Shown here piece after piece: positions 8,313 through 14,083 of a stretch of 14,083 nt of DNA (positions within the stretch are counted from its first letter, which is position 1; every line of letters starts with the position of its first letter). The translations under genes and the position numbers were made by a program. The DNA lies in NCBI GenBank assembly GCA_019090225.1, contig JAHRWI010000070.1, positions 1 through 14,083 on the forward strand, given 5' to 3'. Origin of the DNA: Porticoccaceae bacterium (lineage in GTDB: Bacteria; Pseudomonadota; Gammaproteobacteria; Pseudomonadales; Porticoccaceae). The notes under the pieces are model-generated. The model made no database searches. It was not told the origin of the DNA and saw only the letters and a program-made list of their open reading frames with translations.

Positions 8313-8597
8313 ATTTTATCCCTCTGATTTGCAATGGCCTTCCAACAAGTGCGAAACAGTACTTACTGGTGGTTGATAATGACAGCCAAAAACTATATCA
8401 CGGATAGTCCGCACACCGAATATGTCGGACTGCTCATTAGACTACTCATAGGTCTATTGATCGATCTACGCCTTGGACTACAGAGTGAACCTGCTATTCT
8501 TAAATCGTTGCTTATAAGGCCAGTTCTTCCAGGATCAGCGCTTAGAGACCAGTCCTTAGAAACATGTACTAAACCAATTAGAGTGTGGAGTCACTAG
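8313..8597. promoter_or_regulatory. Divergent control region between BVMO B and M20 gene
   Basis: This 285-bp spacer must hold promoters for the BVMO B-A pair (minus) and the M20 gene (plus). It contains inverted repeats: AGTCCG at 8406-8411 with CGGACT at 8426-8431, and directly beside it TAGAC/GTCTA (about 8438-8456), followed by the palindrome GATCGATC. These cluster mid-spacer, where a dimeric repressor could control both directions. No convincing sigma-70 hexamers were found. A plus-strand frame open through the spacer has a low-complexity leucine/isoleucine translation that follows the repeats, and I do not take it as a gene. Confidence 0.4.
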
Positions 8598-9941
8598 ATG
8601 AAATCCTCAGGAATCTTCCTGGTGCTGTTAGGCCTTTTTTTACAGCTTAATGTCGGGATCGCAAAGGCTGCGGGAAATGGGCCTGTCGAAATTGCAGAGC
8701 TACCCTATTTACTAAGCTTGTATGAACACCTGCACCGTAACCCAGAGATTTCATTTCAGGAAGCCAGGACCGCAAAGCGTCTTTCTAAAGAGCTAAGTAA
8801 TGCTGGCTTTGAGGTCACTAGTAATGTCGGTGGTCATGGCGTCGTCGCGCTGCTAAAAAACGGTCTGGGCCCCACAGTAATGTTACGCACCGATATGGAT
8901 GCCCTGCCAGTCAAAGAACAAACCGGCAAGCCTTACGCCAGTACCGCAACCACTATCGATGACACGGGCAAGACGGTGTCCGTTATGCACGCTTGCGGTC
9001 ACGATATTCATATGACCACGGCGGTTGGCACCGCTCGCTGGTTATCAAGTCACCGCGACCAATGGCAGGGCACGGTGATCATCATTGCCCAGCCAGCCGA
9101 AGAGCGCGGGGCTGGAGCCAGGGCTATGTTGGCCGATGGTTTATTCGAACGTTTTCCCAGACCCGATTACAATCTGGCACTCCATGTCTCAGCCTATTTA
9201 CCAGCGGGTACGGTGGGTTATGCGCCCGGCTACGCCATGGCCAATGTCGATTCAGTGGATATTCTTGTCAAAGGTGTCGGCGGGCATGGTGCTTACCCCC
9301 ATAAAACCAAAGACCCGGTGGTGTTGGCGGCGAGGGTTATCAGTGAGTTACAAACGCTAATATCACGGGAGCTGTCGCCGCTGGATTCTGGTGTGATTAC
9401 CGTTGGTTCAATTCATGGCGGAACCAAACGCAATATCATTCCCGATTCGGTAAAACTGGAACTCACCGTGCGTTCTTATACCGACGAAACCCGACAACAA
9501 TTACTCACTGGCATTGCACGCACCGCCGAGGCGGCAGCCCGAGGCTATGGCTTAGCCGATGATCTATTGCCTGTCGTGACTAACGGCAACGATTACACCC
9601 CTGCCGTTTACAATACTCCAGAATTAACTGAACGCATGCTGCCAGTACTGAGTGAAGTGTTAGGCGATAGCGCCGTCATTGAAATACCACCGGTGATGGG
9701 CGGTGAAGATTTCGCGCGCTACGGCCGACAGGAGCCACGAATCCCCAGCCATATGTTTATGCTGGGCAGCGTAGAACCTCGCAATTTTAAAAAGGCGGAA
9801 TTAGAAAAAACCAGCCTGCCCTCGCTTCACTCTGCGCTTTTTTCGCCGGAGCCCAAGCAGACTCTTGAGACCGGGGTAAAGGTGATGACAGCAATGGTGG
9901 AAGAGCTACTACCCGTTTCGGGGAATACACAACAGGACTAG
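8598..9941 (+). CDS. Exported M20-family peptidase/amidohydrolase (M20D type)
   Basis: A zinc amidohydrolase of the hippurate/IAA-amino-acid hydrolase type that cleaves N-acyl amino acids or related amides. The 447 residues begin with a signal peptide (hydrophobic 5-20, AKA site near 22-24), so it should act in the periplasm. The metal site is complete for M20D: C133 and H135 in HACGHD, E168/E169 in PAEER, H196 in LHV, and H411 near the C-terminus. RTDMDALP lies at 97-104 and GGEDFARYG at 368-376. The dimerisation domain occupies about 215-330 (KGVGGHGAYPH). The ATG follows GGAG at 7 nt. It is divergent from BVMO B and convergent with the cupin; it separates BVMO B from BVMO C. A conjugate-releasing role upstream of ketone oxidation is possible but is inference. 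Confidence 0.92.
   Translation: MKSSGIFLVLLGLFLQLNVGIAKAAGNGPVEIAELPYLLSLYEHLHRNPEISFQEARTAKRLSKELSNAGFEVTSNVGGHGVVALLKNGLGPTVMLRTDMDALPVKEQTGKPYASTATTIDDTGKTVSVMHACGHDIHMTTAVGTARWLSSHRDQWQGTVIIIAQPAEERGAGARAMLADGLFERFPRPDYNLALHVSAYLPAGTVGYAPGYAMANVDSVDILVKGVGGHGAYPHKTKDPVVLAARVISELQTLISRELSPLDSGVITVGSIHGGTKRNIIPDSVKLELTVRSYTDETRQQLLTGIARTAEAAARGYGLADDLLPVVTNGNDYTPAVYNTPELTERMLPVLSEVLGDSAVIEIPPVMGGEDFARYGRQEPRIPSHMFMLGSVEPRNFKKAELEKTSLPSLHSALFSPEPKQTLETGVKVMTAMVEELLPVSGNTQQD
9938..9941. other. Shared stop: CTAG serves both convergent genes
   Basis: The palindrome CTAG supplies TAG to the M20 gene on the plus strand (9939-9941) and TAG to the cupin on the minus strand (9940-9938). The two genes meet with no spacer and no room for a terminator between them, so transcripts must overlap or end inside the opposing gene. 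Confidence 0.9.
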
Positions 9942-10408
9942 AGATTACCTGCTATAAAATCCTCATAAGTTGTCGCGTTGAGGACACTTTCATCATTAGC
10001 AAGTACTTCAAATATCTTGCCATCGACTGCTTTCATACTAAAAAACACCAGTGAGCCCTCAGCACCGGCATATTCCATATGGGCTTCGCCCCCCGGTTTT
10101 TGCGCATAATCGCCCGCCTTGCGCACAGAGTGAACCGACTCGCCATTAATCGTCTCAACCGTATGCTGCTCGCCTTCGAGAATCAATGAAGTGGTACTAC
10201 CCAGGTGGCGATGAAAATGACAATAAGAATTGGGCGCCCACCTGCCCAGAAAATCGACCGTACCCACCTCCGGCGAAGCACCCAGAATGCCTATGGAATA
10301 ATTGATCGGGTAATTGAAACGAGTATCTTCCTCAAAATGCGTCCACTCAACAGCGCTAGTATCCAAGCTTGATAGAGAAGGGAATTTTTTAGCTATTGAA
10401 TTAGTCAT
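9938..10408 (-). CDS. Small cupin, possible 3-His metal oxygenase
   Basis: A single-domain cupin of 156 residues. I chose the ATG at 10408 (MTNSIAKKF) because AGG stands just before it and the extra 23 residues from the farther start at 10477 are basic and unlike a cupin. Motif 1 reads CHFHRHLGSTTSLILEG, with H64, H66 and H68, but threonines (T72/T73) occupy the position of the usual metal-ligand glutamate. Motif 2, GDYAQKPGGEAH, supplies H110. The ligand set therefore looks like three histidines, as in the diketone-cleaving dioxygenase Dke1. An enzymatic role is inferred; a sensor or isomerase cupin is possible. It lies 219 bp downstream of BVMO C on the same strand, and its stop overlaps the stop of the M20 gene. 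Confidence 0.8.
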   Translation of the reverse strand: MTNSIAKKFPSLSSLDTSAVEWTHFEEDTRFNYPINYSIGILGASPEVGTVDFLGRWAPNSYCHFHRHLGSTTSLILEGEQHTVETINGESVHSVRKAGDYAQKPGGEAHMEYAGAEGSLVFFSMKAVDGKIFEVLANDESVLNATTYEDFIAGNL

Positions 10409-10591
10409 AACCTGCTTACCTCGTTTTTTTCTAATTATCCTTAAAGTTAGCACAACTTTGCGCGCTACCAGCGTCATTTATTAATAGAATCACGGGCAGA
10501 TAATTCGGAGTGTACATCTTCGTCCTATTATTGAAAACACCCTGTGCTCCCAAACAACTCACAGAGTACTTTGCGTTTTATTCATTGTGGA

Positions 10592-10626
10592 AATTTACCC
10601 AAAAAACCTTTTCCTAAGCGGGAAAA
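10592..10626 (-). terminator. Possible weak terminator after BVMO C
   Basis: Read on the minus strand just past the BVMO C stop: TTTTCC (10625-10620), a 6-nt loop, GGAAAA (10613-10608), GG, then TTTTTT (10605-10600). The stem has only two GC pairs, so termination would be partial at best. It separates BVMO C from the cupin gene 219 bp downstream. Confidence 0.4.
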
Positions 10627-10627
10627 A

Positions 10628-12451
10628 TTATCTAATCTCCAGGCCCTTAAAGCTCCCCTCATTTCTCCAGTCTTCAAGAATTTGAAAAAACTCGACCGGG
10701 CCGCCGCCATATTGCCCACTCAGAAAGCCATTACGATTACCGGCTTTACCTTCGTTGTTGTAATAGCCCGGTGTGCACTCAATAAAATACGCCTCGGCCA
10801 TATGAGCCAGGCTGTGAATGGTGGCTACCCAATCATCTTCCGCCTCCTGGGTGGCTTCGATGGTGGTGGCGTTATTATCTCTGCCATGTTTGACCACATG
10901 GGCGAGATGGCTGGCCTGTTCGTTGAGACCATGGGGAACATTGGCGGTAAGACCAGTCTGAGTGAAGCCGAGGAAAAAGGCGTTGGGGAAACCGTGGCTA
11001 TACAGGCCGTGAAAGGTGGACAGCCCATTGTCCCATTTTTCTCGCAAGGAGATGCCACCCTTACCAATCACGTCATAACCTGACTGACTAGTGTAGTTGG
11101 TGCCGACTTCAAAGCCCGTAGCGAAAACCAGACAATCAAGCTCGTATTCCTTTCCATCGACGATCACACCGGTTTCTGTGACTTGATCCACGCCCTGACC
11201 TTTGGTATCGACAAGTGTGACATTGGACCTGTTGTAGGTATCGAGGTACTCATCGTGGAAGCAGGGGCGCTTACAGAACTGTCTAAAATAAGGCTTTAGG
11301 GCCTCAGCAGTAGATTCATCTTTGACCACACTGGAGGCCCGAGCTCTCACCTGCTCCATCTTCGAGAAGTCTGCTATTTCTGCCAGTTGCTCCTGCTCTT
11401 CGCTCGATATGTTTTTACTCTCATCTGTGGTGGCCAGAATCGTTTGCAAATTCCGAAATATGTCAGTCCAGCCATCACTGACCAAATCCTCTTCCTGGGG
11501 AATACCTGTCACCAGGGCATTAAAATTCTCCATACGTTTTTTATGCCAGCCCGGCTCCAGGGTCTTGGCCCACTCGTAGTCGGTAGGACCATTGTTGCGG
11601 ATGTCTACGGATGAGGGGGTACGCTGAAAAACATACAGTTGCTGAGCCGCCGCACCGAGGTGAGGGATACATTGAATAGATGTCGCACCGGTACCAATAA
11701 TGCCGACTCGCTTATCACCGAGCTTGTTCAGATCACCGTCACTGCTGCCACCGGTATAATCATAATCCCAACGGCTGGTGTGAAAGGTATGACCTTTGAA
11801 TTTCTCTATGCCCGGAATACCCGGTAATTTTGGCCGGGTCAGCAAACCATTGGCCATGGCCACATACTGAGCTTTTATCTCATCACCACGGTCGGTATAA
11901 ATTATCCAGCGAGAGATATTTTCATCCCAACGGATTTCGGTCACCTCTGTCTGGAAACAGGCTTTGTCATACAAATTAAATTTCTTAGCAATATTAATAC
12001 TGTGCTCAAGGATCTCGGGCGCATGGGAATATTTCTCGCTGGGTATATAGCCCAGCTCTTCGAGCAGCGGCAAATAAACATAGGCTTCAATATCGCACTG
12101 AGCACCCGGGTAGCGGTTCCAGTACCAGGTACCGCCAAAATCACCGGCTTTATCGATGACACGAATATCCTTTACCCCGGCCTGACGCAGACGCGCACCG
12201 GACAACAAACCGCCAAAGCCACCACCGATGATAGCTACCTCGACTTCATCCTTAAGCGGCTCCCGGGTAAAGCCCGGTTCGACATAATGGTCTTCGATAA
12301 AATTAGAGAAATCGCCAGCAGCGGCCTGATATTGACCAAAGCCTTCGGGACGGATTCTTTTGTCTCGCTCGGCGCGATATTTAGTACGTAATACTTCTGG
12401 ATCAAAGCCCAGCTTTGCTGGATCAAATTGTGGATTTGCTGCGTTAGTCAT
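10628..12451 (-). CDS. Type I Baeyer-Villiger monooxygenase, paralogue C
   Basis: The third BVMO of the window, 607 residues, with the same architecture: extension LRTKYRAERDKRIR (21-34), FAD motif GGGFGG 76-81, GGTWYWNRYPGAQCD 106-120, fingerprint FKGHTFHTSRWD 218-229, NADPH motif GTGATS 253-258, and CKRPC from 393 with catalytic R395. It is the most divergent of the three. It has CKRPC, as I recall for cyclododecanone monooxygenase, where A and B have CKRPG. It has NGLLTRPKL where A and B have NGPL, and a segment two residues longer or shorter between 334 and 361. The ATG at 12451 has only a modest GGGG SD; an overlapping upstream ATG is out of frame. A 464-bp spacer lies upstream and the cupin gene downstream. 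It is presumably a ketone monooxygenase with a substrate range different from A and B. Confidence 0.95.
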   Translation of the reverse strand: MTNAANPQFDPAKLGFDPEVLRTKYRAERDKRIRPEGFGQYQAAAGDFSNFIEDHYVEPGFTREPLKDEVEVAIIGGGFGGLLSGARLRQAGVKDIRVIDKAGDFGGTWYWNRYPGAQCDIEAYVYLPLLEELGYIPSEKYSHAPEILEHSINIAKKFNLYDKACFQTEVTEIRWDENISRWIIYTDRGDEIKAQYVAMANGLLTRPKLPGIPGIEKFKGHTFHTSRWDYDYTGGSSDGDLNKLGDKRVGIIGTGATSIQCIPHLGAAAQQLYVFQRTPSSVDIRNNGPTDYEWAKTLEPGWHKKRMENFNALVTGIPQEEDLVSDGWTDIFRNLQTILATTDESKNISSEEQEQLAEIADFSKMEQVRARASSVVKDESTAEALKPYFRQFCKRPCFHDEYLDTYNRSNVTLVDTKGQGVDQVTETGVIVDGKEYELDCLVFATGFEVGTNYTSQSGYDVIGKGGISLREKWDNGLSTFHGLYSHGFPNAFFLGFTQTGLTANVPHGLNEQASHLAHVVKHGRDNNATTIEATQEAEDDWVATIHSLAHMAEAYFIECTPGYYNNEGKAGNRNGFLSGQYGGGPVEFFQILEDWRNEGSFKGLEIR

Positions 12452-12570
12452 TATTCATACCCCAGTGTGATCTTCGCTCGACAAAACAGGCATTATTGTT
12501 AATACGAAGAATCGTTTAGTTATTTTTGTTGAGATTTTTGGCAAGCAAAACTCTACCATGAATCAGACTT

Positions 12571-12600
12571 GCTTTTAAAAGCACTTTTTATGGTGCTTTT
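12571..12600. terminator. Perfect hairpin, candidate terminator for the Yip1 transcript
   Basis: AAAAGCAC (12577-12584) pairs fully with GTGCTTTT (12593-12600) across an 8-nt loop. The left arm also overlaps the 12-bp palindrome GCTTTTAAAAGC (12571-12582), so two alternative foldings compete. On the minus strand it ends in TTTT but lacks a longer T-run, and it lies over 300 bp past the Yip1 stop, so the terminator role is uncertain. Confidence 0.45.
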
Positions 12601-12603
12601 ATC

Positions 12604-12642
12604 AGTCGATTTTACCGGTCAATTTTGACGGTCAATGTAGGA
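12604..12642. repeat. 13-bp-period repeat with embedded inverted repeat
   Basis: Three 13-mers follow one another: AGTCGATTTTACC, GGTCAATTTTGAC and GGTCAATGTAGGA. The first two agree at 9 of 13 positions, and the last two share GGTCAAT. The middle unit contains GTCAA-TT-TTGAC. It lies about 150-190 bp upstream of the BVMO C start, so it may be a regulator binding site. Confidence 0.4.
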
Positions 12643-12651
12643 AAAAAGAAT

Positions 12652-12786
12652 CTAACCTGGCGGTTCAAGGGCTTTATCGATATCAAGACCAAAAGCTACC
12701 AGGACAAATAGGCTTAGGAGCCTCTCTGCACCTGCCATCATCGCATTGCGCTGGGGTCTAGCGTCGGCTGATAACTCAATGTTCAT
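12652..12786 (-). pseudogene. Small ORF, possible C-terminal remnant of a TetR-type regulator
   Basis: The frame from ATG 12786 to TAG 12652 encodes 44 residues, including AERLLSLFVLVAFGLDIDKA, an amphipathic to hydrophobic helix. It reminds me of the last helices of TetR-family ligand-binding domains, which often end with a leucine-rich dimer helix and an acidic tail. In the same frame upstream, similar-looking sequence is interrupted by TAG and TAA stops. SD support is weak. The regulator idea is tentative; it may equally be a chance frame. Confidence 0.25.
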
Positions 12787-12915
12787 CAATATTACCAGGC
12801 TAAACTAGATGAGCGGTGGCGTTAACAAAGATAGCTGAAAGGAGAAAACAGGACCTTAAAGACCCACTAAATCGGCGGTCTAAAACACTTTGGGCTGCAG
12901 CTAGTTATAATAATC

Positions 12916-13515
12916 TCAACCAATAAAAACAGGCGTCGCGATATATTCCCAGACAATGGCCATACCCACCAGCACGACAACGACGTACACCAAAGCCACC
13001 ATAAACACCGCACTGGCGTAGAGAAAGCCACGATCCCAGGGAACATCCATGAGGATGGGGATAGCCATGTAAACGAGATAAATAACGTAAACAGCGGCTG
13101 CCGTGACGGCGAGTATATCGAACCACCAAATCGGATAAGCGGTTAATGCGCCAGCCAGGAAAATTGGTGTACAGGCGTAGCCCATTAACACTACGCCTTT
13201 GATGGGGAAAGATCGCGTTTGAAAGGTTTGTGACATCCAGTTGACCATGAGTCCGATAAAAACCACGGCACCCAACAGGGCGACATAACTCAGTACAACA
13301 AGGGGAATAGCGCTCGCTTCGGTCAGACGCACTACGTCGTCACCGGTGACGACCCAGCCGATTTTAGTGCTGCCTATATAAATACCCAACGCTGGCAGTA
13401 GCGCCATAATGATGGGATAAGGTAATAATCGCTTGATTTGTTCGTCTGTCAAATCAGCCATTTTTTGCCACGCAGTACGTGGCTGAAAGAATAAACCTGG
13501 AATGTAAGCAAACAT
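12916..13515 (-). CDS. Yip1-family inner-membrane protein
   Basis: A 199-residue protein with a short N-terminal cytoplasmic part (FFQPRTAWQKM, the usual P..AW motif) and about five membrane segments near residues 33-50, 68-92, 105-125, 132-156 and 166-195. The YACTPIFLAG motif at 113-122 is typical of bacterial Yip1/YohC-like proteins. Function in bacteria is not established. The ATG is well supported by AGGAG 6 nt upstream. It lies 124 bp after the SafE-like gene on the same strand and shows no link to the catabolic genes. Confidence 0.85.
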   Translation of the reverse strand: MFAYIPGLFFQPRTAWQKMADLTDEQIKRLLPYPIIMALLPALGIYIGSTKIGWVVTGDDVVRLTEASAIPLVVLSYVALLGAVVFIGLMVNWMSQTFQTRSFPIKGVVLMGYACTPIFLAGALTAYPIWWFDILAVTAAAVYVIYLVYMAIPILMDVPWDRGFLYASAVFMVALVYVVVVLVGMAIVWEYIATPVFIG

Positions 13516-13639
13516 AAAAACTCCTAATTCCCTATAGATTAATTAGTCAGTGCTTCTTATAGCAGCTGGATTAAAGCCCTGGCAATGATGAGCATCAAGG
13601 CTTCCACTACAATCTAAATGCCAGGTATGTGCAAGCGTA

Positions 13640-14083
13640 TCAATAGTGCTTGTGAATCATAAAAACCGGCACAAGCGTCCAGAGACCATAAGCCACCAAA
13701 GATAGGGCAAACACGCGTCGGAAATTTTTGCCCTGCAATATCCGGCCATATTTGGCCATGGATAAGCCTCCCACCAGCACTGCAGGTAATGTCCCTAAAC
13801 CAAAAGCAGCCATTTGAGCGATCCCGGTCAGGGGTGATGCAGCAGTAGCAGCATAAGCCAGGGCCGTGTAAACCAGTCCACAGGGCAGCCAGCCCCAGAC
13901 CAGTCCCAGCAATATAGCCGAACGTGCTGTTCGAACGGGCAATAAACCCTGAGCGAGGGGTTGTAAGTATTGCCATAAACGCTGCCCAGCTTTTTCTAGC
14001 AAGGTGAGCCCTCGCCACCAACCCGCAAGATATAAACCCATTGAGATCAGTAACAATCCCGCGATACCGCGCAACAAAGGTGC
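13640..14083 (-). CDS. SafE/TauE-like (DsbD_2-type) membrane protein, 5' end cut by window edge
   Basis: The C-terminal 147 or so residues of a polytopic inner-membrane protein of the COG2836 'sulfite exporter TauE/SafE' group. The frame is open to the right edge, so the true start lies outside. Visible features are ISMGLYLAGWWRGLTLLEK, then WQYLQPL and LLPV, the diagnostic GLVWGWLPCGLVYTAL (Pro-Cys-Gly in a membrane helix), and FGLGTLPAVLVGGL, followed by a last hydrophobic helix ending in MIHKHY. Full-length relatives are about 220-240 residues and often sit beside cbb3 oxidase assembly genes, where a copper or sulfur-compound transport role has been proposed; that context is not visible here. 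Confidence 0.85.
   Translation of the reverse strand, partial: APLLRGIAGLLLISMGLYLAGWWRGLTLLEKAGQRLWQYLQPLAQGLLPVRTARSAILLGLVWGWLPCGLVYTALAYAATAASPLTGIAQMAAFGLGTLPAVLVGGLSMAKYGRILQGKNFRRVFALSLVAYGLWTLVPVFMIHKHY

Larger units (their letters stand above)
12452..12915. other. 464-bp spacer upstream of BVMO C
   Basis: This is the longest stretch without a clear gene. It holds, from left to right: the presumed BVMO C promoter zone (AT-rich, no firm -35/-10), a perfect 8-bp hairpin at 12577-12600, a 13-bp-period repeat at 12604-12642, a small minus-strand reading frame at 12652-12786, and featureless sequence to the Yip1 stop at 12916. The parts with visible structure are listed separately. Confidence 0.6.

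Noticed and set aside
8334..8597. Plus-strand frame of 87 codons ending just before the M20 gene
   Set aside because: Its leucine/isoleucine repeats mirror the inverted repeats in the DNA, it has no SD, and it fills a divergent promoter region.
10544..11083. Long plus-strand frame of 179 codons opposite the 3' end of BVMO C
   Set aside because: It lies antisense to a strongly conserved coding region and its translation has no family features; equivalent antisense frames occur opposite the other BVMOs.
13574..13603. AAGCC/GGCTT stem between the SafE-like and Yip1 genes
   Set aside because: It has a five-pair stem with a 20-nt loop and no T-run; not enough to call a terminator.
13614..14021. 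Minus-strand 135-codon frame overlapping the SafE-like gene
   Set aside because: It is an alternate frame of the same strand; only the other frame gives the PCG membrane motif and hydrophobic helices.

Overview
The window looks like accessory catabolic DNA from a marine-type gammaproteobacterium, with moderate GC, AT-rich spacers and ordinary Shine-Dalgarno (SD) starts. A Spongiibacteraceae/Cellvibrionales-like host is my guess from the style of the proteins; no marker gene proves it. No rRNA, tRNA, CRISPR array, integrase or insertion sequence was seen.

Layout from left to right. (1) A left-edge-truncated iron-containing alcohol dehydrogenase (1-1067, minus) lies behind a rhomboid protease gene (1115-1693, minus). 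(2) A decayed metallo-beta-lactamase-fold gene (about 1846-2550, minus) has three in-frame stops and has lost its HxHxDH metal site. (3) A SnoaL/NTF2-like gene (2602-3036, minus) is divergent from an acyl-CoA-dehydrogenase-fold flavin monooxygenase-like gene (3301-4491, plus). A hairpin terminator at 4551-4581 follows. (4) Two tandem paralogous type I Baeyer-Villiger monooxygenase (BVMO) genes (8312 to 4616, minus) are divergent from an exported M20 peptidase/amidohydrolase (8598-9941, plus). (5) The M20 gene converges on a cupin gene (10408-9938, minus), and their two stop codons share one CTAG. A third BVMO paralogue (12451-10628, minus) lies upstream of the cupin. (6) A 464-bp spacer holds a perfect hairpin, a 13-bp-period repeat and a small possible regulator remnant. 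(7) A Yip1-family membrane protein (12916-13515, minus) and the C-terminal part of a SafE/TauE-like membrane protein (13640 to the right edge, minus) look like housekeeping membrane genes outside the catabolic block.

The unifying theme is oxygenation of ketones. The alcohol dehydrogenase could make a carbonyl, and the three BVMOs (N-terminal extension and motifs of the cyclododecanone/cyclopentadecanone monooxygenase group) would insert oxygen to give esters or lactones. The HsaA/HpaH-like flavoprotein, SnoaL-like protein and three-histidine cupin could act on terpenoid, steroid-like or macrocyclic intermediates. No lactone hydrolase, flavin reductase or intact regulator is visible here. The most notable points are the three BVMO paralogues in 7.8 kb with one sharply variable segment, a tandemly duplicated ribosome binding site between two of them, and the cupin lacking the usual metal-ligand glutamate.
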